NCBI RefSeq assembly: GCF_030445035.2
Contig: NC_080699.1
Coordinates: 11,904,001-11,968,000, forward strand
Direction of reading: 5' to 3'
Source of the DNA: Dasypus novemcinctus
Taxonomy: Eukaryota > Chordata > Mammalia > Cingulata > Dasypodidae
Length of the DNA: 64,000 bases
Shown: piece after piece, positions 12,052-21,460 of the stretch
Layout: each line of letters opens with the position of its first letter
How positions within the stretch are numbered: the stretch's first letter is position 1
Notes under the pieces: model-generated
What the model was told of the DNA's origin: nothing
The model's input: the letters and a program-made list of their open reading frames with translations, nothing else
Databases searched by the model: none
Made by a program: the position numbers and the translations under genes

Positions 12052-12345
12052 AAACTGGTCCATGCACAGTGCTGCGGCATGCAAGGAATGCAATGCTATG
12101 CAGGGGCGCCCCATGTAGGGGTGTCCCATGCGCAAGGAGTGGGCCCTGCAAGGAGAGCTGCCCCACGTGAAAAAAGCGCAGCCTGCCATGCAGAGAGCTG
12201 ATGCAGCAAAAAAGAAATGCAGTTTCCCAGTGCCACAAGATAATGCAAGTGGACACAGAAGAACATACAGCGAATGGACACAGAGAGCAGACAATGGGGG
12301 GAAGGGGAGAGAAATAAATCTTTAAACAAAAACAAACAAACAAAA
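12052..12345 (+). mobile_element. Headless long DAS-SINE (tRNA-derived part missing)
   Basis: The segment starts at 'ctggtccatgcacagtgctg', which in full copies lies just after the tRNA-derived head. It runs through the usual body ('aggggcgccccatgtagggg', 'gcgcaaggagtgggccc') to the AAATAAATCTTTAAA tail. The RNA polymerase III promoter is therefore absent. It sits between two L1 parts that are not contiguous in an intact L1. The open frames on both strands at 11,962-12,343 are body shadows. Confidence 0.75.
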
Positions 12346-12993
12346 ACTAAATTGGTAAAAATGAAAACAACCTAGGTGTCTGTTAACTGCCGAATGGATA
12401 AAGACGATGTGGTGTATTCATACAATGGAAAACTATTCATCTGTTTAGGAAGAAATCAATTGGGGAAATCAATATGGAAGAAACTTGAGGATATTATGTT
12501 ATGTGAAATAAGCCAGACACAAAAGGATGAATATTGTATGTTCTCACTGATATGAACTAAATACAATGAGTAGACTTATGGAGTTAGACTATGAAGTGTA
12601 GGTTGATGGGAGATGATAGGTGGGTTGAGAAAGGGAAGCTGATACTGGATGTATGTAGAATGTTTAATAAGGTCATTGTAAATATGAGGTAATGGATGGA
12701 ATTGATGGTGATATAGTACAATGAGTGTAACAAACAGTATTTATGGATGTGATTGTGGCTGAAACAAATTGTCTAGGGAGGTTAATGTTAGCTGGAGGAC
12801 AGCTGGAAGTTAATATATGGAAAGTTTAAGAGTGACTTCAGCAGTAGATGATTGATTGTGATTAGTAAAATAAATATAGAAATGCTCTTCTACTTCCAAA
12901 TGTTAAGAATGTGATGGTACATGGGTAAAATATAACTTGTGTAACTTAGAGACTATAGTTAATAATTTTGTTTTTGTAACAAAATCAAAGAAG
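12346..12993 (+). mobile_element. L1 ORF2 3' end and 3' UTR
   Basis: It begins in the last part of ORF2 ('taactgccgaatggataaag', 'tacaatggaaaactattcat') and runs into a xenarthran-type L1 3' UTR. It is ended by the MaLR provirus at 12,999. Relative to 11,710-12,051, a large internal part of ORF2 is missing, replaced by the SINE tail. Confidence 0.7.
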
Positions 12994-12998
12994 GTAGT

Positions 12999-13476
12999 AG
13001 TAGCAGTTTGATATGGTTATGAATTTCAAAAATAGGTATTGGATTATGTTTGTAATCCGGTCTGTACCTGGCATGATTAAGTTATGATTAGGGCTTTGAT
13101 TGGACCATGCCATTAGGGTGTTGAGTCTCCCCCCCTTAGTGGGTGGGGACTCAAGATAAAAGGCATGGCAAGGGACAGAGTTGAGGGTTTTTGATGTTGG
13201 AGTTATGATGTTGCAGTTTGATACTGAAGACTTAAGCTGGAGCCCCAGGGAGAGAGACAGAGCTGTTTGCCTGATAGTCTACAGCTGATCTTGTGGGGAA
13301 AAAAAGAGGCGCTGAGCCCAGAGGAACCCTGGCAGATGTCAGCAGCCATTTTGCTCCAACATGTGAAAATAGACTTTGGTGAGGGCAGTAACTTATGCTT
13401 TATGGCCTGGTATCTATAAGATCTTACCCCAAATAAATATCCTTTATAAAACAAACCAATTTCACTGACTAATACA
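12999..13476 (+). repeat. 5' LTR of the MaLR provirus
   Basis: It starts (t→a at the first base) AGTAGCAGTTTGATATGG and ends GACTAATACA. It has TATA-like 'agataaaaggcatgg' at about 13,154, and an AATAAA-type signal 'ccaaataaatatcc' near 13,433. A 28-bp deletion relative to the partner LTR lies just before the end. Confidence 0.8.
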
Positions 13477-14400
13477 GAATTTGGAACTGAAGAGTGGGGA
13501 AGGGCTTTTGCAATTACGAAAATGCTGGAACAGTTTTATAAATGGGCTAGGGGCAGTTTTTGGAGGAATTGTAGGGTGCTTGATGGAAAAGTCCTAAATT
13601 GCTTTGCAGAGACTGTTGGTAGCAATATGGAGCCTAAAGTTATTTTTGATAAGGCCTTAGAAGGAAATAATTGCAAGAAGGATGCTAAAGTGACTTTTTA
13701 TGATGCCTTAGAAGTAAATGATGAAACTATTATTGGAAACTGGAGGAAAGGCACCCATGTTTTAAAGTTTCAGAGAACTTAGCAAGGTTAACTCCTGGTG
13801 TTTTATGGAAGGCAGAATTTGCAAATGGTGAGCCTGGGCATTTAGCTGAAGAAATTTCCAAAGTAAACCTGGTGAGTACAGCATGGCTTCTGCTTGCAGC
13901 TCATAGAAAAAATGCTAGATGAGAGAGATATGCTGAGGACTGAACTGTCAGGTACAAAGAAGACAGAAACTGATCCTGGAAATTCCAAGCTTCTGGAAAT
14001 CAACATCTCAGATCAAAGTGCCCTATTTGAGGAATTAACTAAACTTGGAACTGGTAAATTAAGATTGAAGATGCAGTTATCTAGGAAAGACTTGTGTAAA
14101 GTCTTACTATTTGGTGGCTTGGATCCCTGCTTCCTGCATGCTAAACCAACAAGGTTTTTAAGAGAGCTGTATAAACAAAACCACTGTCAGCCTGGAATAA
14201 AAAGGACATGGAAAGGAGAGCTTGATGGAGAAACAACTTTAAGAGGGAAACCATGGAAGCTGAGATCTGGAATTAGGACATCATCTTGGGCCAAGAGAGG
14301 AACCCCATCCATGTGTACAAAGAGGGTAAGTTTGCACGAGCAATTGAAGAGGGTGGATGTTCCCACCTGATGTTCTGAGAGAGTTTTGCTGCTCCAGGAT

Positions 14401-14565
14401 GCAGAGAGGGTGGAGCACATTCCCCAAAGATTAGGGCAGTTAAGGTCAACACCCCACAGATCTGAGAAGGGGGAACCTGTCCCCCAAAGGTTAGGGAAGG
14501 CCAGGTGGTCAACTCATTGCTCTGAGAGGGTTGAGCCTGTATGCCAAAGGTTAGGGGGAATGTTG
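14401..14565 (+). repeat. 60-bp tandem repeat, nearly three units
   Basis: Units start at 14,401, 14,461 and 14,521, with an exact 60-bp period. Each has the frame 'gagaggg...gag/gaacct...ccaaaggttaggg'. The third unit is cut off after about 45 bp. The open frame at 14,386-14,607 reads through it only because 60 is divisible by three. Confidence 0.8.
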
Positions 14566-14592
14566 ACTTCACTAGGGGTGGTTGTACTAGGA

Positions 14593-14628
14593 TTAGGGTT
14601 AGGGTGAGGGTTGGGGTTAGGGTTAGGG
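14593..14628 (+). repeat. Telomere-like hexamer array (TTAGGG type)
   Basis: Six consecutive hexamers read TTAGGG, TTAGGG, TGAGGG, TTGGGG, TTAGGG, TTAGGG: four perfect vertebrate telomere units and two one-base variants. It lies inside the MaLR interior just after the 60-bp repeat. Confidence 0.85.
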
Positions 14629-14711
14629 TGATATGGTTTATTACTTGCATTGTTACTGATTTAAGGGTTTTTGGAAAATTATAATGTCTTTTTGGAATTC
14701 ACAGGGTGGAG

Positions 14712-15208
14712 TGTAGCAGTTTGATATTGTTATGAATTCCAAAAATAGATACTGGATTATGTTTGTAAGCTGGTCTGTACCTGGGCGTGATTAACTTATA
14801 ATTAGGGCTTTGATTGGACCACAGTCATTAAGGTGTTGAGTCCCCCTTGGTGGGTGGGGACTCAAAGATAAAAGGCGTGGCAAAGGACAGAGTTGAGGGT
14901 TTTTGATGTTGGAGTTTGATGCTGCAGTCTTAAGCTGGAGCCCCAGGGAGAGACAGAGCCATTTGCCTGATAGTCTATAACTGACCTTATGGAGGAAACA
15001 GAGGTGCTGAGCCCAGAGGAACCCAGGAAGCCTGAACCCTCGCAGACAGCAGCAGCCATCTTGCTTCAATACGTGAAAATAGCCTTTGGTGAGGGAACTT
15101 ATCCTTTATGGCCCGGTATCTGTAAGCTCTTACCCCAAATAAATACCTGTTATAAAACAAACCAATTTCTGATATTTTGCATTAGCACCCCTTTGGCTGA
15201 CTAATACA
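14712..15208 (+). repeat. 3' LTR of the MaLR provirus
   Basis: Starts TGTAGCAGTTTGATATTG and ends GCTGACTAATACA. It aligns along its length with 12,999-13,476. It keeps the 'tgatattttgcattagcac' block missing from the 5' LTR. AATAAA lies at about 15,137. Confidence 0.8.
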
Positions 15209-15213
15209 GTAGT

Positions 15214-16639
15214 ATATTGTTAAAGTAAAAAAAGAATATAGGACTTGGTTTTTTGAGATATGAATATCATTAAGTATTTTTTTCTCTTCATTTTCTTCCT
15301 TAATAAGGAGACCTTGACTATGTCATTTAACTAATCTGTGTTCATCTGTGTATCTTTCTGAACACTGGAAGAACAAGTGACTTTGTTGTTGAGATTAGAT
15401 GAAATAAAAGTGTGTGGACAGAACTTTTTAGGGGTAATACTTCCACAACTTGTTGAGCTGTGTTTGGGTGTTATCTTTTGAATTTGGAATAAAGTTTGAG
15501 TTAAAAAACAGGTGAGAATGTCTACAGGAACTTTGGCCCAAGGAACTGGAAGGGTAGAGATACCAATACTGAGTATCTGGAATATAGAGAGTAGATTAGG
15601 TTTTTCACTTTGTAAATCTGGATGTCTGTGAGACATCCAACAGGAGATTATGAGTAGGGATTTTGATGTGTGAGCTTCAGAAAAGGATGTGGATTTGAAC
15701 TGTACAACAGCAAATAGGTGGTAGTTAAGACCTTCAGACTTGACAAGATCACCCAGGGAATTAGAGAAGATGGAGAATAAAGGAAGTCTAGAAGCTTCCC
15801 TGGAGCTCTAACATTAGGAGATCAGGGAAGAGAAGGAACCAGCATAGGAGACTGAGGTGGAACCCAGAAGAGGGTGGTGATCGCGAAGCACACTAGGAAA
15901 GTCTATCAAGCAGCAGGGAATGTTGAACTGGGTAAGTTGCAAAAATGGGTCAGGTAACAGAAGGACCAAGAATTAACGACTGAAGTGAGCAACCTGGAGG
16001 CTACTGGTGGCCTTGACAAGCACAGTTTTGGTGAAATGTTTGACAAAAGCCTGAGAGAAGAGAGATAGAAAATGGATAAGTACAGAGAAATGGGATGGTT
16101 GCTGGACAGTATATGTAATCAACATGTTTGTAGGATAATGGGAATGATCCAGAAGGATGGGGAGACAGAGGCTGAAGAAGAAAGAGGGGGACAGTTACTG
16201 AAGGGAGAGGGAATGGGATCTACCCAAAGGTGGGGGGCAGGAATAAATAGGAGCAAGCATAGTCCAGCTGTTGTAAAAAGGGGGAATGCAGAGCATATAG
16301 AGACAGATGCTACTAGTTGGGTGTATACGGTGGTGGGAATTTAGAGAAGTATTCATACGATCACTTCATTTTTAATTTTGCTAAGGAAGACAAAGTAAGA
16401 GGGGGCAAAGTATTTGAGCATGGAAGCAAGGTAGTGAGCTAATATTTGACAATAGAATTTAAAATTGGTAAGAGAGGGAGAGAGACTACAGAATCAAAGG
16501 TGGTAAGGGGATATAACTGCCAAATGATGATAGAGCATAGAATGTAAGCTAAAGAGTGAAAGAGATCAGGCTGAAAATAGGCCAGATTCTGAACTGCCCC
16601 CCAGAAACTCCCTGGAGTGAAGTCACAATTGAATGTGGT
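15214..16639. repeat. Probable ancient interspersed repeat, family not named
   Basis: From about 15,560 the text matches a widespread old mammalian repeat in order: 'gatgtctgtgagacatccaa', 'gacaagatcacccagggaat', 'gaggctactggtggccttga', 'cacagttttggtgaaat' and 'gaaatgggatggttgctgga'. I recognise the sequence but cannot assign its class. The first 350 bases are unassigned. No gene is seen. Confidence 0.4.
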
Positions 16640-16828
16640 ATTATGGTGGGTTGTTAAAAACGGCACCCAATGGATTATATCTGTCTCTTTCTGCCCCTCT
16701 TTACAAAGTTTTCACTCTTTTCTGTGACATGTTTTCTATCCTTTGAATCTGTGTTACTAATATTTTGTAACTTGCTTTGACCAAGAGAATGCCATGGAAG
16801 TGGTGTCTGAGACTTCCATGCCCACATC

Positions 16829-16986
16829 TTATTTATTTATTTCTCCCCACCCCTTGTCGTTTGCACTTGCTGTGGCTGTTTGTCTTCCTTGTTTCTTTAG
16901 GAAGCACCGGGAACCGAACGCAGGACCTCTGATATGGGAAGGAGGCACCTAATTACTTGAGCCACCTCCATTCCCTCAAGTCCAAA
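16829..16986 (-). mobile_element. DAS-SINE, single unit, minus strand
   Basis: As displayed it runs from 'ttatttatttatttctcccc' to 'tgagccacctccattccct', the complement of a tRNA-like head with box A. The middle 'gaagcaccgggaaccgaacg' is box B territory. Confidence 0.75.
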
Positions 16987-16987
16987 T

Positions 16988-17440
16988 CTTTTTCTTTTTA
17001 AATTAAATTAAATTAAATTAATTAAATTTTAAAAGATACTTAGATTATACAAATATCACATAAAAAATATAGGGAATTTCTGTATGCCGCACCTCCACAC
17101 CTCCCACATTTTCCCACATTGACAACTTCCTTCATTAGTGAGGTACATTCATTGCAGTTGATGAACACATTTTGGGGCATTGCCACTAAGTGGGGATTAA
17201 AGTTTACATTGTAGTTTACACTCTTTCCCACCCAATTCTGAAGGTTATGGCGATATTTACAATGACCTATATTGGTCATTGCAATGTCATTCAGGACAAT
17301 TCCCAAGTCCCAAAAATGCCTCATATTGCATTTTTTACCTTTTACCATATTGCATTATTTTACCTTCTTCCTGACCTCAGAACCTCCAGTGGTCATTGCC
17401 TCCACATCAGTGATATAATTTCTTCCATTTCAACTCCAAA
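16988..17440 (-). mobile_element. L1 3' UTR, minus strand
   Basis: Starts with T/A-rich (TTAAA)n at about 16,998-17,030, then 'agatacttagattatac', 'ctccacacctcccacatttt', 'catttt' and 'gcattgccactaagtgggga'. It matches the 8281 copy along its length, including 'ttcattagtgaggtacattc'. Truncated 5' part only; no coding sequence remains. Confidence 0.65.
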
Positions 17441-17545
17441 TCTTGGGACCTTGTAGCTTCCACTTTCACTCAGAGAGAACCCAGCCACCATTAAAGAAGT
17501 TCAGGCTATCATGCTGGAGAGGGAGGCCACATGGAGTGAGAAGCT

Positions 17546-17762
17546 TTAGAACAGGGCTTTCCACCGAAATTTCTACGATGAATGAAGTACTCTACGTTGC
17601 CCAATATAGTCGCCGCTAGCCACACATGGCTACTGAGCATGGGAAATGTGGCTTGTGACTAAGAAACTGAATTTTACATTTTATTTTCATTAATATAATT
17701 ATAAATGTAGACAGCCACATGTGGCTCGTGCTTACCATATTGGATAATGCAGCCCTAGAAGA
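17546..17762 (+). mobile_element. Non-autonomous hAT-type DNA transposon
   Basis: Ends are imperfect inverted repeats ('cagggctttccac' on the left, 'ataatgcagccct' on the right). The two arms repeat 'gccacacatggcta' and 'gccacatgtggct' in inverted order, giving a long hairpin-like structure with an A/T-rich centre. This is typical of small hAT-Charlie-derived elements. A fragment of the same family lies at about 38,755-38,845. Confidence 0.6.
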
Positions 17763-18015
17763 AAGAGACCATGCGGAGAGAGGCCACATGGAGATGTGCG
17801 GGGTCCCAGCTGACTGCCAGCACCAACGCACCAGATTTGTGCGTGAGCTTCCAGCCCCAGAGGAATCACTCCAGCCAATTCATGTGGAGCAAAGACAAAC
17901 TTTTCTTGCTGAGCCCTGACCGAATTCTGACCTATAGACTCATGAACATTAAAAAGACTGTTGGTTTAAGCCATTAAGTTAAAGTAGTTATGCAGCAGTA
18001 GATAAATGATAACAT

Positions 18016-19479
18016 GGTAATTGCAACAAGGTCCTACCATGCTATGAGGACTTGTCTTGGGTGGTGTTTTCCAGGTGACATCTTACTGCCATGTGTCCTT
18101 CTATTCAAACTATGACAATATTATACACAAATGTCGACCCTACACCCCAGTCCTTGTTGAAGGTGCATGGAATGGAATGTGCAAGAAGTCAAGCCCACTT
18201 ACATTAAGCATCAAGCCTTCCACATGCAGACCCCTCACCCCTGCTCAAAGAGGCGCTGTTGACATCAGGATGGAGGTGAGTGACAAGGAAACCTGACCAC
18301 AGCCACTGCGGGTTCTGTGGATTCAACAGAACCTGGAAGTCCACATCCCTTCTACTCCCCATAGGATACCTGCCGCTTTCCCCCCTCAACTTCTGGCCGT
18401 AACTAAGTGGAGCTGTCTTAAGGATGGGGAGAACAGGGCGGAAGAATGACAGGCTGCAGCAGCTGTTGTTGTGACTCCCCATAGAGAAAGAATCCCTGGT
18501 TTCTATTTTTCAGCCCTTGCTTTCTACGGAGATCCTGACTCTGCATTGTATAAATTCTCAAAATATTCCTGGTAATATGGAATTTGTACTATTTGCCTCT
18601 GCTTTCTTTTACTCTCCAGGTGCTGCATTAATTATATTTGCAAGATCAAGGCAGCCCCTTAAATCATTAGGGAGAAAGATCATTAAACATAAAAGGATAT
18701 TCCATGACTGAACATCCTCTTTTCTTATTTCCAAATATCAATATGGTGATCTCTACACATTTTCTCGATTCTGTGTTATTTTGGCGAAGATTTACGATGG
18801 GGAAAAAAATGAGAAATGGTATTTTCATTCAGTTTACCAGATGAATAAAAATTAAAGCAATATTTTGCATGATATGAAAGAGATTGCCAACATTACATAT
18901 TATATAGGGCTGAATACATGCCCCAGAGTGGATTATGATTGAGGAGAAAAAAATTGGAGTTTTTTTCATTCAAAAATTTATACATTTTTCTGCATTTCAG
19001 TTTGTGAAATAAAATACTCAGTGGCTTCTACATTTCCTGTAACTTGGGAAGATCTCGCACATATTTTGTGGCCCCCTTCGCGTCCCGTGAGCTGGTTGTC
19101 TGACCCTCTGCTCACGCGTGAGCAGGGTATGGGGCTTTGTCCTCCATCTGGCATCAGTTCCAGAAGCTTAATTGAACTTGAGAGCTGTGAGCAAAGAAGC
19201 AAAAGGGAGTTCTCATGTGGGCAGGGCAGACGTGGAAGCCAAGGAACTTTCTAGGGAAAACTTTGAGAAAGCAGAGGCACAAATAAAAAATGTTAGCAAT
19301 GAAGACCAGGCAAACTCAAGCCGAGAGAGCCTCCCAGAAGCAGCGGGATGCTCATGATGTTTCTCACCACTTGTGTCGTCAAACCTCGTCTAGTATCGGT
19401 ACACAGTGGGGGCTCAAGAAGTGGTTGTTGGATGCATACATGAAGTTTTTCAAGTAATGCTTCCACAGTTTGTTAAATT
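18016..19479. other. Unassigned intergenic DNA
   Basis: No known gene or repeat is recognised. Short open frames at 18,057-18,482 and 19,021-19,357 occur in locally GC-richer DNA but lack recognisable domains or flanking splice sites that would make an exon convincing. Confidence 0.45.
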
Positions 19480-19494
19480 TATAATAGCCTTTTT

Positions 19495-19905
19495 TTTTTA
19501 AAGATTTATTTTATTTATTTCTCTCCCCTTCTCCCCCATTGTCTGCTCTCTGTTTGTTCATTCTCTGTGTGTTCTTCTGCGTCCGCTTGCGTTCTTGTCA
19601 GCGGCAACGGGAATCTGTGTTTCTTTTTGTTGCGTCATCTTGCTGCGTCAGCTCTCCGCGTGTGCGGCGCCACTCATGGGCAGGCTGCGCTTTATTTGCG
19701 TGGGGTGGCTCTCCTTGCGAGGCGAACTACTTGTGCGTGGGGCTCCCCCATGCGGGGGACACCCCTGCATGGCATGGCACTCCTTGCGCGCATCAGCACT
19801 GTGCGTGGGCCAGCTCATCACACAGGTCAGGAGGCCCGGGGTTTGTACCCTGGAACCCGCATGTGGTAGGTGAATGCTCTATCAGTTGAACCAAATCCAC
19901 TTCCC
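19495..19905 (-). mobile_element. Long DAS-SINE, minus strand
   Basis: Full-length long form bounded by a perfect 14-bp duplication, tataatagcctttt, at 19,480-19,494 (starting 19,480/19,481) and 19,906-19,919. On minus, the tRNA-like head ('ggaagtggatttggttcaac') is followed by the GC-rich body and the AGAGAAATAAATAAA tail. All open frames here (up to 116 codons) are stop-poor SINE body, not genes. Confidence 0.9.
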
Positions 19906-20091
19906 TATAATAGCCTTTTGTCTATTTTCTGAAGCTGAAATTTTTAAGTTTACTTTTAAAAAATAACGAGAAATACTTGATTGAGCCTAAGAGGGAGCAG
20001 TTTAGAGGATGGAGGAGGGCTTGGTAAAAATTAAACAGTGCATTAGGCAAAGGCTTACTTTGTCCAAAAGTTTGCCTTTGTCAAGGTAGAA

Positions 20092-20506
20092 TTGGGGGAA
20101 GCAGATGTGGCTCAACTGATAGAGCATCCACCTACCACATGGGATGGCCAGGGTTTGAACCCAGGGCCTTCTGGCCTGTGTGATGAGCTGGTCCATGCAC
20201 AGTGCTGCCACATGCAAGGAGTGCATGCCACACAGGGGTGTCCCCCATGTAGGGGAGCCCCATGCATAAGTGCACCCCACAAGGACAGCCACCCTGCGTG
20301 AACAAAGCACAGCCTATACAGAAGTGGCGCCGCACACACGGAGAGCTGACGCAGCAAGATGACGCAGCAAAAAGAGACACAGATTCCCAGTGTTGCCGAG
20401 AATGCAAGCAGACACAGAAGAACACCCTGAATGGACACAAGAGAGCAGGCAATGGTGGGGGTGGTGGGGGGTGGGAAGGGGAGAGAAATAAATCTTTAAA
20501 GAAAAA
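20092..20506 (+). mobile_element. Long DAS-SINE
   Basis: Head 'gggggaagcagatgtggctc' with tRNA boxes A and B, then body with the two 'ggagtg' blocks, a (GGT/GGG)n run near 20,452-20,475 and tail 'agagaaataaatctttaaag'. A 9-bp duplication, aaggtagaa, lies at 20,083-20,091 and 20,507-20,515. Open frames on both strands are shadows of the SINE. Confidence 0.88.
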
Positions 20507-20719
20507 AAGGTAGAACCAGGTAGTTTCAGATTTAAAATTTTACCTTTAATTGCAGAATGAAAAATTATGGTACCATTCTGGCAAGTTAGAGGACGATGTC
20601 TCCTGCTGAAATCAAATGAAGATAAAGAGAATGAGGAGACACCTTTATTGGACATTTCCCATTTAGCATACATATAAAATATGCCGTATTTTATGCTTGG
20701 CATATTTTATATATTACAT

Positions 20720-20890
20720 GGTTTAATTCTCACAATAACCTTCTGGGGGAAGTACTACTATTTTCCCAATTTTACCCATAAATTGGGTACAGGCTGTGTA
20801 AGTAACCGTCCAAGCTTGCACAGGTTATAAACCTCTCTCAGGTGGAACTGAGATTCAAAGTCTGGCCTGTCTGACTTCAAGGCTGGGTTT
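20720..20890 (+). repeat. MIR SINE remnant
   Basis: MIR 3' part: 'ttaattctcacaataacctt', 'tattttcccaattttaccc', 'aagcttgcacaggttataa', 'gtggaactgagattcaaagt' and 'ctgtctgacttcaaggctg'. Confidence 0.65.
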
Positions 20891-20892
20891 TC

Positions 20893-21460
20893 AATGGTTA
20901 CTCATGTGTATTCCCAAACTAACCCACTGATAAGAATTATTTGGGGTGCTTGCTAAAAATATGGGTTCCCAGGACCCAACTCCAGAACTTACTAAATAAA
21001 AATCTACAGGAGTGATGTTTTAGATTTGGCCATTTTATCATTATTTTTTAAAAATTTATTATTTAGTTATTTCTCCCCCCACCCCCATTGTATTCATGCT
21101 TGCTGTGTCTGTCTGTTGAGTGTCTTATTTTTAGGAGGCATCAGAACTGAACCTGGGACCTCTCATGTGGGAGGGAGGCACCTAATCACTGGAGCTACCT
21201 CTGCTCCCTGCTTTGTTGTGTCTCTCATTGTGTTTTGCTCCTTGTGTTTCTTTGTTGCATCAGCTCTCCATGCCAGCCTGTAACGTCAGCTCGCTGTCTT
21301 GCTTGTCTTCTTTAGGAGGCACTGGGAAATGAATCTGGACCTCCTGTGTGGTAGGTGGGAGCTCAATTGCTTGAGCCACATCTGCTTCCCTGGATTTGGC
21401 CATTTTAATAGGTACCCCATACATTTTGTTTTTTTGAAGCAAGTTTGAGGAACACCATAC
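20893..21460 (+). mobile_element. MER5-type hAT element split by a DAS-SINE
   Basis: Left part about 20,893-21,037 ('gataagaattatttggggtg', 'cttgctaaaaatatgggttc', 'caactccagaacttac') and right part about 21,408-21,460 ('gcaagtttgaggaacacc') together make a MER5A-like non-autonomous hAT-Charlie transposon. The interruption is the SINE at 21,038-21,392. Confidence 0.6.
21038..21392 (-). mobile_element. DAS-SINE dimer with long linker, minus strand
   Basis: Two tRNA-like units on the minus strand (as displayed, ends 'ggagctacctctgctccc' and 'gagccacatctgcttccc') are joined by a linker that contains part of the long-form body ('ttgttgcatcagctctccat'). A perfect 15-bp duplication, gatttggccatttta, lies at 21,023-21,037 and 21,393-21,407. 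Confidence 0.85.

Larger units (their letters stand above)
13477..14711 (+). other. Interior of the MaLR provirus, non-coding
   Basis: Open frames of 86 and 158 codons occur at 13,522-13,782 and 13,894-14,370. I cannot match either to a retroviral protein. They are not in one continuous frame and are probably decayed or chance. The last third holds a 60-bp tandem repeat and a telomere-like hexamer array, listed separately. Confidence 0.55.
12999..15208 (+). mobile_element. Complete ERVL-MaLR-type provirus
   Basis: Two related LTRs in the same orientation (12,999-13,476 and 14,712-15,208) flank 1.2 kb of internal sequence. The outer ends carry an identical 5-bp duplication, gtagt, at 12,994-12,998 and 15,209-15,213, so the unit is a single integration. 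The LTRs are clearly alike but diverged. The 5' LTR lacks about 28 bp near its 3' end that the 3' LTR keeps ('ctgatattttgcattagcac'), and the 3' LTR lacks smaller pieces, indicating an old copy. The interior starts with 'gaatttggaactgaagagtg', as in non-autonomous MaLR elements, and has no intact gag, pol or env. Such elements moved using proteins supplied by other ERVs. Confidence 0.8.
16640..18015 (+). repeat. Ancient repeat split by three later insertions
   Basis: Outer pieces (about 16,640-16,828, 17,440-17,545 and 17,760-18,015) read in order as one old repeat of the same family as 7540-8150: 'gaatgccatggaagtggtgt', 'cattaaagaagttcaggcta', 'cttgctgagccctgaccgaa', 'ggtttaagccattaagtt' and a terminal 'gcagtagataaatgataac'. 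The gaps are filled by a DAS-SINE, an L1 3' end and an hAT element, all listed separately. Confidence 0.5.

Noticed and set aside
12245..12345. Possible CRISPR-like or satellite array from repeated GC-rich words in SINEs
   Set aside because: The repeated words are dispersed SINE copies with target-site duplications, not a tandem array, and the window is mammalian.
13894..14370. A 158-codon frame in the MaLR interior as a possible retained retroviral gene
   Set aside because: It is not recognisable as gag, pol or env and is not continuous with the neighbouring frame. Chance openness or decayed interior sequence is sufficient.
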